NCBI RefSeq assembly: GCF_041677825.1
Contig: NZ_JBAYPG010000003.1
Span: 96,736-160,735 of the forward strand
Origin: Castellaniella sp041677825
Lineage (GTDB): Bacteria; Pseudomonadota; Gammaproteobacteria; Burkholderiales; Burkholderiaceae_B
Direction: 5' to 3'
Length of the DNA: 64,000 nucleotides
The notes below the pieces were generated by a model that had not been told where the DNA came from, made no database searches, and saw nothing but the letters and a program-made list of their open reading frames with translations. The position numbers were made by a program, and so were the translations under genes. Positions 53,175-61,939 of this stretch are shown piece by piece. Position 1 is the first letter of the stretch, and each line of letters begins with the position of its first letter.

Positions 53175-54832
53175 ATCCATGGTTCGACAACCTGCCGGCA
53201 TTGCCAGTCCTGCTCCCGTTGCTGACTGCCGCGCTCATGTTGCTCACGCGCGACAATCAGCGGCCGGTGCGCGTCATGCTGGGTGCGGTCTCGCTGGGGC
53301 TGCAGGTGCTCGTGGCCCTGGCGCTGATTCGTGCCACACAGGGCATTGGCCGCCCCGCGTGGCCCGACGGGGTGGGGGTTTATCTGCTGGGCAACTGGCC
53401 AGCCCCTTTTGGCATCGTGCTGGTTGCAGACCGCCTATCAGCGCTGATGCTCGGGCTGTCGGCCGTGCTGGGCACCTGCGCCTGGGTCTACGCCACAGCG
53501 CGCTGGGATCGGGCGGGCCGGCATTTTCACCCTTTGTTCCTGCTGCAGATGATGGGCTTGAACGGCGCGTTTCTGGCGGGCGACCTGTTCAACCTGTTCG
53601 TCTTCTTCGAAATCCTGCTGACGGCATCATATGGTCTCATGCTGCACGGCTCGGGCAAGCAGCGCGTCGGCGCCGCGCTGCACTACATCGCCGTCAACCT
53701 GATCGCCTCATTTCTGCTGCTCATTGCCATTGCCCTGATCTACGGCCTGACGGGCACCCTGAATCTGGCCGACCTGGCCGTTCAGGTCCAGCAACTCAAC
53801 CAGGCCGATCGGCAGCTGTTCGACAGCGCCGCGGCCATCCTGGGCGTGGCGTTCCTGATCAAGGCAGCGGCCTGGCCCCTGAATTTCTGGCTGCCCAATG
53901 CCTACGCCGAAGCCTGTGCTCCGGTCGCTGCGCTGTTTGCCATCATGACCAAGGTCGGCATCTACGCCCTGCTGCGCATCGGTTCGCTGCTGCTGCCCGC
54001 CGACGCACCGGCGGCCTTCGGTGGCGCATGGATGTTTCCTGCCGGCATTGCCACCCTGATCTTCGGCACCCTGGGCATGCTGGCCAGTTCCCAGGCGCGA
54101 CGCATTGCCGCATATGCCGTGATCACGTCATCAGGCACCCTGTTTGCCGCCCTGGGCATGCCGGGTGCGACACTGACAGGCCCTGCGCTGTACTATCTGC
54201 TCAGTTCCGTACTCGGCCTCGGGGCGCTGTTCCTGCTGCTCGAACTCACCGAGCGCAGCCAGTCTTTCGGGGCCGACATGCTGGCCATCACCCAGGAAGC
54301 CTTTGAAACCGATGAATCCGACGACACCAGCCTGTCGGAACAGGTGGTCGGGGTGCCCTTTCCGGCCGCCATGGCCTTTCTGGGCCTGAGTTTCTTTGCG
54401 TGCGCACTGATCGTGGTCGGGCTGCCCCCGCTCTCAGGATTCGTGGCCAAATTCTCCCTGTTGTCAGCGGCCCTGCGCACTGCTGAATATGGCGCACCGG
54501 ACTTCAACGTCTGGCTGCTGGTGGCCGTGATGCTGGCCTCGGGCATGGCCAGCCTGCTGGCCTTCGTCCGCAGCGGCATCCGCCTGTTCTGGATACCGGA
54601 AGACCTGCGCGTGCCCGCCTTGCGCCTGAATGAAGCCATGCCCATCCTGGTGCTCATGCTGGCAGCCATCGCATTGACGCTGCGTGCGGGCTCGGTGCTC
54701 GACTATCTGGAAGATACCGCCTGGTATCTGAACGAGCCCATCCGCTACACGCACGCGGTACTGGATACAGGCCTGAAGAACAGCAAGCCCACCCGCCTGC
54801 CATCGGCCGACGGAACCACGGGGCTGCCATGA
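53171..54832 (+). CDS. mnhD: Mrp Na+/H+ antiporter subunit D
   Basis: The 553-aa protein has the ND2/ND4-like proton-pump fold (GLNGAFLAGDLFNLFVFFEI, PLNFWLPNAYAEACAPVAAL, VVGLPPLSGFVAKFSLL). The usual key Lys and Glu in the transmembrane segments are visible (FFEILL, FLIKAAAWP). Both ends overlap neighbours by 4 bp. It is the second proton-pumping module of the antiporter. Confidence 0.94.
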   Translation: MNPWFDNLPALPVLLPLLTAALMLLTRDNQRPVRVMLGAVSLGLQVLVALALIRATQGIGRPAWPDGVGVYLLGNWPAPFGIVLVADRLSALMLGLSAVLGTCAWVYATARWDRAGRHFHPLFLLQMMGLNGAFLAGDLFNLFVFFEILLTASYGLMLHGSGKQRVGAALHYIAVNLIASFLLLIAIALIYGLTGTLNLADLAVQVQQLNQADRQLFDSAAAILGVAFLIKAAAWPLNFWLPNAYAEACAPVAALFAIMTKVGIYALLRIGSLLLPADAPAAFGGAWMFPAGIATLIFGTLGMLASSQARRIAAYAVITSSGTLFAALGMPGATLTGPALYYLLSSVLGLGALFLLLELTERSQSFGADMLAITQEAFETDESDDTSLSEQVVGVPFPAAMAFLGLSFFACALIVVGLPPLSGFVAKFSLLSAALRTAEYGAPDFNVWLLVAVMLASGMASLLAFVRSGIRLFWIPEDLRVPALRLNEAMPILVLMLAAIALTLRAGSVLDYLEDTAWYLNEPIRYTHAVLDTGLKNSKPTRLPSADGTTGLP

Positions 54833-55317
54833 AACGATGGTCTGGCACCCTCTTTCTCACCGCGCTGCTGCTCATCCTGTGGCTGGTGCTCAATGACGGC
54901 CTCGAACGCGGGCAGATCGCACTAGGCCTGGTCATCGCGCTGGTACTCAGCCTGCTCGCCCCCATCCTGCGGCCAGTGCGTGCGCACCCGGCAAGGCCGT
55001 TCCTGGGCATGCGTCTGATCGTTCAGGTCGCCATCGACATTGCACGCTCGAACTGGGAGGTCGGTCTGCGCATCCTGCACGGCCAGCGCTCACTGGCCTG
55101 CCCCGGTTTTCTCGATATCCCGCTGCGGATGCACGATCCGCACGGCATGGCCGCGCTGGCCTGCATTGTCACGTTCACGCCAGGCACCGTGTGGGCCGGC
55201 CACGATCCTGAAACAAACATCCTGACTCTGCATGTCCTGGACCTGCACGACCCGCAGGGCCTGACACGAATCATCCAGAATCGCTACGAAGGGCCGCTGA
55301 TGGAGATATTTGAATGA
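54829..55317 (+). CDS. mnhE: Mrp Na+/H+ antiporter subunit E
   Basis: The 162-aa product has two N-terminal helices (LFLTALLLILWLVLND, ALGLVIALVLSLLAPIL) and the family pattern ALACIVTFTPGTVWAG, IDIARSNWEV. ATGA overlaps join it to mnhD and mnhF. Confidence 0.92.
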   Translation: MKRWSGTLFLTALLLILWLVLNDGLERGQIALGLVIALVLSLLAPILRPVRAHPARPFLGMRLIVQVAIDIARSNWEVGLRILHGQRSLACPGFLDIPLRMHDPHGMAALACIVTFTPGTVWAGHDPETNILTLHVLDLHDPQGLTRIIQNRYEGPLMEIFE

Positions 55318-55598
55318 GCGCATTTCTACTGTACTGGGCGGCAGCCCTTGCACTGCTGTGCTTCACGCTGGGCCTGGCCTGCGCAGCCATCCGCCTGCTG
55401 CGTGGCCCCAGCGCCGAAGACCGTATCCTGGCATTGGACACCATGTACATCAACGGCATGCTGATCCTGCTCGTGCTCGGATTGCGTTTCGAGGCCGGGC
55501 TGTATTTCGACGTCGCGCTGCTGATTGCGCTGTTCGGCTTCGTGGGATCCGCTGCCCTGGCGAAATTCCTGTTGCGCGGCGAGGTGATCGAGCCATGA
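55314..55598 (+). CDS. mnhF: Mrp Na+/H+ antiporter subunit F
   Basis: The 94-aa membrane protein has the typical RLLRGPSAEDRILALDTMYI segment and three hydrophobic helices (LLCFTLGLACAAI, GMLILLVLGL, DVALLIALFGFVGSAALA). ATGA overlaps join it to its neighbours. Confidence 0.92.
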   Translation: MSAFLLYWAAALALLCFTLGLACAAIRLLRGPSAEDRILALDTMYINGMLILLVLGLRFEAGLYFDVALLIALFGFVGSAALAKFLLRGEVIEP

Positions 55599-55915
55599 AC
55601 GCGCTGCCCCTCTGGGCTGCACTGCTGGTGTCTGCCCTGCTGATCACCGCCGGTCTGGTCACCCTGATCGGATCCCTTGGCCTGTTGCGCCTGCAGACCT
55701 TCAGGGAGCGGATGCACGCCCCCACCATGGGCATGACGCTGGGCGCATTCTGCGTGGCGCTGTCGGCCACCGTAGTGGCCAGCCTCCTGCAGCAGCGACC
55801 CATATTCCATGAGTGGCTCATTTGCCTGTTCCTGATCCTGACCTCGCCGGTCACTGCCATTCTTCTGATGCAGAGTGCCCGGCAACGACGCAATCGGCCT
55901 GGAAAAGATTCGTGA
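55595..55915 (+). CDS. mnhG: Mrp Na+/H+ antiporter subunit G
   Basis: The 106-aa membrane protein has the MnhG core TLIGSLGLLRLQTFRERMHA and PTMGMTLGAFCVALS plus a C-terminal LTSPVTAILLMQSA. It completes the Mrp set in the order AB-C-D-E-F-G. The ATG at 55595 overlaps the mnhF stop. Confidence 0.92.
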   Translation: MNALPLWAALLVSALLITAGLVTLIGSLGLLRLQTFRERMHAPTMGMTLGAFCVALSATVVASLLQQRPIFHEWLICLFLILTSPVTAILLMQSARQRRNRPGKDS

Positions 55916-56006
55916 CAATCAGCCTGCGAGAGACCCCGTATACTGATGCCTGTAATCATTGGCAGGCCCGTACGCCGGCCTGTCCGAACTTCAAGAGTAC
56001 ATTGCC

Positions 56007-56399
56007 ATGCCTCAAACGACCCGTCTCTTGCAACCATTGTGGCTGATCTGCCTGTCCGCCGGCCTGGCCCTGTTGTCGCCGGCAGCGCAGGCCGATGCCG
56101 TCCAGAGCAATTATCAACAGGAAGTCGCCCGGTGTCATTCGACACCCGGCATCGACCTGGAAGCCTGTCTGAAAGAAGCCGCTGCAGCGGCCAAGGCCAG
56201 CCGCGACAACACCCTGTCCGACCCCGCCGACAGCACACGGGAGCGCAATCTCACCAACCGCTGTGATGCGTATTCGGGCAGCGCGCGCGACGAATGCCTG
56301 CGCCTGATGCGCGATGGCGAAACCGAAACCCAGGGGTCGGTCGAGTCAGGCGGGATCCTGCGTCGCATGACCATCACGGTGCCGGCCTCCGGCTCGTAG
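56007..56399 (+). CDS. Small secreted protein of unknown function with four cysteines
   Basis: The 130-aa product has a signal peptide (WLICLSAGLALLSPAAQA, cleavage after AQA) and a mature part of about 100 residues with two cysteine pairs: ARCHSTPGIDLEAC and NRCDAYSGSARDEC. No family was recognised with certainty. The charge pattern (Ala, Arg, Glu, Asp) suggests a soluble periplasmic helix bundle. It follows the Mrp operon by 91 bp, in which a TATACT -10 element (55939-55944) is present. Its end overlaps the convergent kinase gene by 54 bp. Confidence 0.65.
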   Translation: MPQTTRLLQPLWLICLSAGLALLSPAAQADAVQSNYQQEVARCHSTPGIDLEACLKEAAAAAKASRDNTLSDPADSTRERNLTNRCDAYSGSARDECLRLMRDGETETQGSVESGGILRRMTITVPASGS

Positions 56400-57494
56400 G
56401 CTGGCCCCCTTGCGGGGCCCTGGAAACACCACCATGATGCGCGTGCCGGCAATTTCAGGCCGGCTGCTTGCCTTGACCCAGGCGCCATGGGCGAGCGCGA
56501 TCTCGCGCACGATGGCCAGCCCCAGGCCAGAACCCCCCGGGTGTGCCCCCGACGGGCGATAGAACGGCTCGAAAATCCGCTCCAGATCGCCCTCGGGGAT
56601 GCCGACCCCATCATCCTGAACATGAATCGCCGGCGGGTTGGCCAGCACGCCGAGCACAATGGTGCGCATGGGCATGGCTTCGCGCAGGGCATTGTCGATC
56701 AGATTGCCCAGCAGTTCGGCCAGCAGCAGCGGATCGGCATCCACCAGCACCGCCTTGGTGGGTGCCTGCAGTTGCAGATCCACGCCCTGGGCGCGCGCGA
56801 GATCGAGCCAGCGCGAGCCCGCCTGGCGCATCCACTCGCACAGGTCGAGGCGCACGAACGCGTCCTGCGGACGCATGCTGTGATCCGCCCGGGCCAGCAC
56901 CAGAAGCTGCTGGCCCATGCGGATCATGCGATCGGTGACGGCCTTGATGCGCACGACACGCGCGCGCACATCGTCATCGAGATCCTGCCCGAGCATCAGT
57001 TCCGATTCGAGCTTCAGGCCCGCCAGCGGCGTGCGCAGCTGATGCGCCGCCTGACCGATGAAACGCCTCTGTGCCTGTACGGAATCATCCAGCCTGAGCA
57101 ACAGCCCGTTGAAATGCTGCACCAGGGGTGCCAATTCTGCAGGCAGACCAGAGCCGTCAAAGGCCTGCAGGTCATCCACCGGGCGTTGACGGATTTCGAG
57201 CCCCAGTCGGCGCACCGAAGCCAGTTCGGAGCGCACGCCGGACACCAGCGCCCAGATGAAGAGCCCGACCAGCACCACCTGCAGCAGCAACATGGCCCAG
57301 AAGAGATCACGCAACTGCCATGGCTCGGGCTGAAGGACCTCTGTCATGTACCAGGTGGCCAGCAGATCGATGACGATCAGGACGAGCAATGCGGGAAACA
57401 GCCGCCGCAGCAGGCGCCCCACCAGGGAATCCGTGCGCAGCCAGCCCATCGGGTTCCTGCGCGCTGCGTCAGCAGGCCCGGCATCAGAGCGCAT
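56346..57494 (-). CDS. Two-component sensor histidine kinase
   Basis: The 382-aa protein has two transmembrane segments in the first 90 residues, a HAMP-like linker, the phospho-acceptor box QAAHQLRTPLAGLK (His151) and ATPase motifs (ELLGNLIDNALREA, VQDDGVGIPEGD, HPGGSGLGLAIVREIA). The short periplasmic loop between the helices (EVLQPEPWQLRD) leaves little room for a ligand domain, so stimulus sensing is probably membrane-based. It overlaps the end of the regulator gene by 11 bp. Its 3' end runs antisense to the secreted-protein gene for 54 bp. The start could also be at 57449. Confidence 0.88.
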   Translation of the reverse strand: MRSDAGPADAARRNPMGWLRTDSLVGRLLRRLFPALLVLIVIDLLATWYMTEVLQPEPWQLRDLFWAMLLLQVVLVGLFIWALVSGVRSELASVRRLGLEIRQRPVDDLQAFDGSGLPAELAPLVQHFNGLLLRLDDSVQAQRRFIGQAAHQLRTPLAGLKLESELMLGQDLDDDVRARVVRIKAVTDRMIRMGQQLLVLARADHSMRPQDAFVRLDLCEWMRQAGSRWLDLARAQGVDLQLQAPTKAVLVDADPLLLAELLGNLIDNALREAMPMRTIVLGVLANPPAIHVQDDGVGIPEGDLERIFEPFYRPSGAHPGGSGLGLAIVREIALAHGAWVKASSRPEIAGTRIMVVFPGPRKGASLRAGGRHRDGHATQDPA

Positions 57495-58158
57495 GGCCGG
57501 CATCCAGCAGGTAGCCGAAGCCACGCACCGTAAGGATGCTCGCGCCCGTGCCGTCGAGATGCTTGCGCAGGCGATAGATGTAGACTTCGACGGCGTTGTC
57601 GCTGAAATCTGCATCACTGGCAGAGAGCGACTGCACCATCTGCTGCTTGGTGACCACCTGCCCCGGCCGGGCCATGAGCATTTCGAGCAAGGAAAGTTCG
57701 CGCACGGACAATGGCAGGCGCGAACCCGACGCACTGACCTGGCGTCCCACGGTATCCAGTTGCAGCGCACCGCATTCGAGCACGGTATTGGCACGCCCCA
57801 GGCTGCGCCGCGCCAGCACGCGCACCCGGGCGGCCAATTCGGCCAGTTCGAACGGCTTGATGACGTAATCGTCTGCCCCGGCATCCAGCCCGGCGACCCG
57901 ATCATCGAGGCCGTCGTTGGCGGTCACTATCAGCACCTGCCCCTGGTACCCCTGCCGCCGCAGCCGCTCGAGGATCTGCTGCCCGCTGACATCCGGCAGG
58001 TTCAGGTCGAGCAGCAGCAGATCGTGCCCCTGATCGAGCACCCGTGCCACAACCCCCTGCCCGGTTTGCACCCATTCAGCCACATGCCCCTGGGCCAGCA
58101 GGAACTCCTGCAGCGCCCGGCCCAGAGTGGCGTCGTCTTCGATGACCAGAACTTTCAT
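57484..58158 (-). CDS. Two-component response regulator, OmpR/PhoB type
   Basis: The 224-aa regulator has a receiver domain with phospho-acceptor Asp51 (LLLLDLNLPDVSG) and an OmpR-type winged helix (DFSDNAVEVYIYRLRKHLDG, ILTVRGFGYLLDAG). The pair resembles the TctD/QseB group. It overlaps the kinase gene and follows exbD by only 9 bp, so a transcript from the tonB operon could reach it. Its target is unknown. Confidence 0.92.
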   Translation of the reverse strand: MKVLVIEDDATLGRALQEFLLAQGHVAEWVQTGQGVVARVLDQGHDLLLLDLNLPDVSGQQILERLRRQGYQGQVLIVTANDGLDDRVAGLDAGADDYVIKPFELAELAARVRVLARRSLGRANTVLECGALQLDTVGRQVSASGSRLPLSVRELSLLEMLMARPGQVVTKQQMVQSLSASDADFSDNAVEVYIYRLRKHLDGTGASILTVRGFGYLLDAGHAL

Positions 58159-58167
58159 GCCCAGATT

Positions 58168-58581
58168 CTAGTCTGGTGTGGTCACGAACCCCAAGCGTTT
58201 CATGCCCGCCTGACGGGCGGCACCCATGACGCGCGCCAACAGGCCGTAACGGGTTTCGGTATCGGCACGGATGCGCACTTCGGGCTGTGGTTCCTGCGCC
58301 GCCTCGAGCGCAAAGCGCGCGGTCAATTCATCTTCTGGAACGGGCTGATCGTTCCAGAAGATGGCGCCCGAGGCATCGATGGCCAGATCCACCACCACCG
58401 GTTTCTGTTCGAGCGGTTGGGCCGAGACCTGTGGAATATTGATGCGGATCGAATGACTGAGCAAAGGCGCGGTGATGATGAAAATCACCAGCAGCACCAG
58501 CATGACATCGATGAGCGGCACCATGTTGATTTCGGACATGGTGGCATTTGACCGCCCCGAGTCGAAACTGCCAAATGCCAT
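58168..58581 (-). CDS. exbD: ExbD, energy-coupling proton channel subunit
   Basis: The 137-aa protein has a single N-terminal helix (NMVPLIDVMLVLLVIFIITA) with the essential Asp25 in the same place as E. coli ExbD, followed by a periplasmic domain (KPVVVDLAIDASGAIFWNDQ). Together with ExbB it converts the proton gradient into TonB movement. It lies 2 bp after exbB. Confidence 0.93.
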   Translation of the reverse strand: MAFGSFDSGRSNATMSEINMVPLIDVMLVLLVIFIITAPLLSHSIRINIPQVSAQPLEQKPVVVDLAIDASGAIFWNDQPVPEDELTARFALEAAQEPQPEVRIRADTETRYGLLARVMGAARQAGMKRLGFVTTPD

Positions 58582-58583
58582 GA

Positions 58584-59501
58584 TCAGCCTCCCCGGGCGC
58601 CGGCCAGATTGATGTGGCGCGACTGCGGGCGACGTTCGTGATCGCCGTCATCCACCGGCTGCCCCGTGCTCAGGAAGGTGAACAGGTCATGCGCGAAGGC
58701 GTCCAGCCGGGCCAGATAGACCCGATTGACGCGCACGAATGCGTTATAGGCGAGTACCGCAGGAATCGCCACCGCCAGCCCAAGGCCCGTCATGATCAGC
58801 GCCTCGCCCACCGGCCCGGCGATCCGGTTGATGGTCACCCCATCGGACATGCCGATGCTGAGCAACGCGTGATAAACCCCCCACACCGTGCCGAACAGAC
58901 CGACGAATGGCGCAGTGGAGCCAACCGAGGCCAATACGGTCAGACCATTTTCAAGGCGTGCCGTTTCTTCATCGATCACCTTGCGCATGATGCGCGTGAC
59001 AAAGGCAGCCGTCGAGCCGCTTTCCTCGAGCCGCGATGCGCCATACTTCGCATGGTGCCTTTGCGCATGAATGGCGTGGCTCGCAAGATGGGCAAATGGC
59101 TCATCGGCGCCATGCGTGGCAATCTCGTTTTCCACCTGCTCCAGTGAACTGGCCGACCAGAATTCCTGCAGGAATTTTTCCGATCGCCGCCGGATGCGCA
59201 GATGGGTCAGCCCCTTGGCCAGAATCAGATACCAGCTCGCGAGCGACATCAGAAGCAGGAAGACAAAGAGGGACTTGCCCACCGCATCGCTCTGCCCAAT
59301 GAAATGCATCACACCCTGCCCGGCAAGAGCCGCCCCAGGCTGCACGAACGTCGGATCCACAGCGGCGGCATCCGCCAACGCGCCGGCGATCGGGGCCGCA
59401 GCCGCCGCCAGATTTTCGGCCACGGGCGACGCCACCTGCGGATCGGCCACCTGGGCCACCATCAAGACTGCTGCCTGCATCATGTCCAGCATCATGTTCA
59501 T
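58584..59501 (-). CDS. exbB: ExbB, energy-coupling proton channel subunit
   Basis: The 305-aa protein has an Ala-rich N-terminal region, then the MotA/TolQ/ExbB domain with LLLMSLASWYLILAKGL and the two pore helices (TVLASVGSTAPFVGLFGTVWG, GEALIMTGLGLAVAIPAVLA). The long N-terminal part is typical of the TonB-type ExbB of betaproteobacteria. The start is 3 bp after the tonB stop. Confidence 0.92.
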   Translation of the reverse strand: MNMMLDMMQAAVLMVAQVADPQVASPVAENLAAAAAPIAGALADAAAVDPTFVQPGAALAGQGVMHFIGQSDAVGKSLFVFLLLMSLASWYLILAKGLTHLRIRRRSEKFLQEFWSASSLEQVENEIATHGADEPFAHLASHAIHAQRHHAKYGASRLEESGSTAAFVTRIMRKVIDEETARLENGLTVLASVGSTAPFVGLFGTVWGVYHALLSIGMSDGVTINRIAGPVGEALIMTGLGLAVAIPAVLAYNAFVRVNRVYLARLDAFAHDLFTFLSTGQPVDDGDHERRPQSRHINLAGARGG

Positions 59502-59504
59502 GTC

Positions 59505-60578
59505 CTACAAGACAAAATCAAAAGGAATATCGGCCAATGCCTTATAGGCAATGCCATTTTCGGTATACGGTCTGAAACGCGCCTGCCGGATGGCTTTTAC
59601 AGCCGCCTCGTCCAGACGTCCGTGGCCGGACGATTGCCTGACCTGAACCTGTATCACCTCACCGCGCGGTGAAATCAGCACCCTGAGGACGACGCGCCCC
59701 TGCTCGCCCCGACGCTGGGACAGCCGGGGATACGCGGGGGTCGGGCGCTGGCCCAGATAGTCCACCTGGCCCACGACACGCGCCCGATCCGGATCCACCG
59801 GTTCTGCAGCACCCTGTGCGGGACGGGCCTGCTGAGACCCCGCCCGCGCTCCGGTATCCTTGGTGTGCGCGGACGGCTGTGGCCTGCTCGTCGCAACCGG
59901 CTTGGGTTTGGCTACTGGCTTGGGTTTGGCTACTGGCTTGGGCTTGGCTACTGGCTTGGGCTTGGCTACTGGTTTGGGCTCGGCTACCGGCTTGGGCTTG
60001 GCTACCGGCTTGGGTTCAGGCTCGGGTTTTGCGATGGGTTTTGGATTCGCTGCTGGCTCGGGCTCGATGATCGGCTTGGGCTCGCGAACCGGATCTGGCT
60101 CCACGACGGGTTCAGGCTCCGGAACGGGGTCTGGCTCCACGACGGGTTCAGGCGCCGGAATCGGCTCAGGCTCGACGACGGGCTCAGGCTCAGGAATCGA
60201 CTCAGGCTCGACAACGGGTTCGGGCTCAGGAAGCGGGTCGGGCTCGACGACAGGCTCAGGTTCCGGCGACGGATCGGGCTCCACGACTGGATCCGGCTGA
60301 GCTTCGGGCCAGGGTTCAAATACGGGTTCTGGTGTCTCAAAGGACAAATCCGGTTCGGGAATACGCCCCGTCTCGTGGGCATCGCCTGCGACGGCCTGCT
60401 CATCCACAGCCGGCCCCAACTCAACGAACTGGACATCAAACCCCTCTGGCTGCCCTTGCGCCACTTCGGCCACAGGCGCCTGCAGCACCATGGCCAGGAC
60501 CAGCGCGTGCAGGCTGATGGCCAGAACGGCCGCCAGCGCCTTGAGCCAATTAAGAGAGAAAGACGTGGCCCTGTGCAT
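59505..60578 (-). CDS. tonB: TonB with a long Pro-rich repeat
   Basis: The 357-aa protein has an N-terminal anchor (LAAVLAISLHALVLAMVL), a Pro-rich spacer of about 140 residues and the C-terminal TonB domain (PTPAYPRLSQRRGEQGRV, then RQARFRPYTENGIAYKALA). The spacer is made of EPEPVVEPDP-type units (residues 95-176) and KPKPVA units (186-230), longer than E. coli TonB (239 aa). It bridges the periplasm to outer-membrane transporters for iron chelates. A Fur box lies 39 bp upstream of the ATG at 60578. Confidence 0.94.
   Translation of the reverse strand: MHRATSFSLNWLKALAAVLAISLHALVLAMVLQAPVAEVAQGQPEGFDVQFVELGPAVDEQAVAGDAHETGRIPEPDLSFETPEPVFEPWPEAQPDPVVEPDPSPEPEPVVEPDPLPEPEPVVEPESIPEPEPVVEPEPIPAPEPVVEPDPVPEPEPVVEPDPVREPKPIIEPEPAANPKPIAKPEPEPKPVAKPKPVAEPKPVAKPKPVAKPKPVAKPKPVAKPKPVATSRPQPSAHTKDTGARAGSQQARPAQGAAEPVDPDRARVVGQVDYLGQRPTPAYPRLSQRRGEQGRVVLRVLISPRGEVIQVQVRQSSGHGRLDEAAVKAIRQARFRPYTENGIAYKALADIPFDFVL
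59896..60021 (-). repeat. Seven tandem 18-bp units coding KPKPVA
   Basis: Seven near-identical 18-bp units (core ACTGGCTTGGGCTTGGCT on the plus strand) follow one another within tonB, each coding for six residues. The low divergence suggests unequal recombination and possible length variation between strains. Confidence 0.85.
60051..60296 (-). repeat. Imperfect 36-bp repeats coding EPEPVVEPDPVP
   Basis: About six to seven diverged 36-bp units in tonB code for a 12-residue Pro-Glu motif. They are less similar to each other than the 18-bp array, so they are probably older. Confidence 0.7.
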
Positions 60579-60616
60579 GAAATGGCAGAGACGACAAAGG
60601 AAGCGTGGATATTAGC

Positions 60617-60635
60617 AGGAATGATAACCGTTCTC
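60617..60635 (-). promoter_or_regulatory. Fur box upstream of tonB
   Basis: AGGAATGATAACCGTTCTC matches 13 of 19 positions of the Fur consensus GATAATGATAATCATTATC. It lies 39 bp before the tonB ATG, so iron repression of tonB-exbB-exbD is likely. Confidence 0.7.
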
Positions 60636-60722
60636 AATCCAGTCATGACATGCCGCCATGCCACATGGTAACGTCCCTGCATTCGAAAGCGTCATTTTTT
60701 CCAAATTGCCGAAGAGGAACCC

Positions 60723-61874
60723 ATGGAGCAGGAGTTGAACCAGTTTCTGGAAAAAGAGCTGTGGATCTTTCCTGTCGTCACCATACTGATCACCCTGGCC
60801 GTGAACCGGCTCATTCACTGGTTTCTGGCCTGGCGCCTGCGCAACCTGCAGCCCGGTCGCCACGTATGGCGCCACGCGCTGGTGACGTCCATCGATGCCC
60901 CACTGCGTACCGCCGTATGGCTCAGCAGCCTTACGCTGATGCGCCAGAAGATGATGCCCAGGGGTACACAGCCCCTGGCCGACCATTTCGTCAGCCCGGC
61001 ACTGGGCATATTGGCCATCATCATTCTCGTATGGTTTTTACTGCGTTTTGCCGAACAGTCCAAGAACAACTACCTGTTCCATATCCGCAACCGCAACCAG
61101 GAAACCGATGAAACGGCCATAGACGCACTGAACAAGATGGCCTGGGCCTTCGTGCTCATCTTCGCGTCCATCTCGATCCTGCAACAATTGAACGTCCCCC
61201 TGGCCAGCCTGCTGGCCTTCGGCGGCGCGGCCGGTATCGCGGCCGGTTTTGCCGCGCAGACCCTGGTGGCCAACCTGCTGGGCGGCCTGACCATCTATGC
61301 CAGCCGCATCTTCAAGATCGGCGAAGACATCATTTTCCCCGGCACGAACCTGGCCGGTACCGTGCAGAACATCGGCTGGCGCGCCACCCGGGTGCTGGGC
61401 TGGGACGGCAAGCCATTGTACGTGCCCAATTCGCTGTTCAATTCATCCAACATGGTGAACCACTCGCGGCTGAGCCATCGCATGATCAGCGAACACCTGC
61501 TCCTGCGCTACGAAGACTATGGCAAGGTGCGCGCCATCATCGAGGACGGCAATCGCTTCCTGAACGAACGCAGCAACCTGAAATACTTCGTCTTCCGCTT
61601 CAATCAATTCGGGGATGGCGCACTGAAGCTGCTGCTCTATGCCTGGGTACAGACTGAACCGGCCGGGGCCTTCGTGCCTTATGCGGAATTCATGCGCGCC
61701 AAAGAGGAACTGCTGCTGGGGCTGGCCGATATCGCCCTCGCGCACGGCTGCACCTTGCTGCTGCCCGTCAGCAGCGTCTATCTGCATGCACAGGATCACG
61801 GGGCGCAGTTGCTGGAACCCGGGGTCTTCAACCCCGAAACCCCTCTGCCACAGCAACGGACGCCGCTGCGCTGA
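60723..61874 (+). CDS. MscS-family mechanosensitive channel
   Basis: The 383-aa protein has about four to five helices and the MscS pore helix (LAFGGAAGIAAGFAAQTLVANLLGG), then the beta domain (VQNIGWRATRVLGWDGKPLYVPNS). It resembles the larger MscS paralogues (YnaI/MscM type) rather than the 286-aa MscS. It would open under membrane tension and release solutes. It is divergent from tonB, and GAGG lies upstream of the ATG. Confidence 0.9.
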   Translation: MEQELNQFLEKELWIFPVVTILITLAVNRLIHWFLAWRLRNLQPGRHVWRHALVTSIDAPLRTAVWLSSLTLMRQKMMPRGTQPLADHFVSPALGILAIIILVWFLLRFAEQSKNNYLFHIRNRNQETDETAIDALNKMAWAFVLIFASISILQQLNVPLASLLAFGGAAGIAAGFAAQTLVANLLGGLTIYASRIFKIGEDIIFPGTNLAGTVQNIGWRATRVLGWDGKPLYVPNSLFNSSNMVNHSRLSHRMISEHLLLRYEDYGKVRAIIEDGNRFLNERSNLKYFVFRFNQFGDGALKLLLYAWVQTEPAGAFVPYAEFMRAKEELLLGLADIALAHGCTLLLPVSSVYLHAQDHGAQLLEPGVFNPETPLPQQRTPLR

Positions 61875-61939
61875 CCAATCATGCCGCCAAGCTGAGGCGC
61901 CATCCACTGTGCGCAGCCACAGCAGCAGACAAACCTGCG

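Noticed and set aside
59896..60296. Regular repeats resembling a CRISPR array
   Set aside because: The units are contiguous without spacers and are in frame with TonB coding sequence, so they are protein repeats. No CRISPR array or cas gene was seen anywhere.
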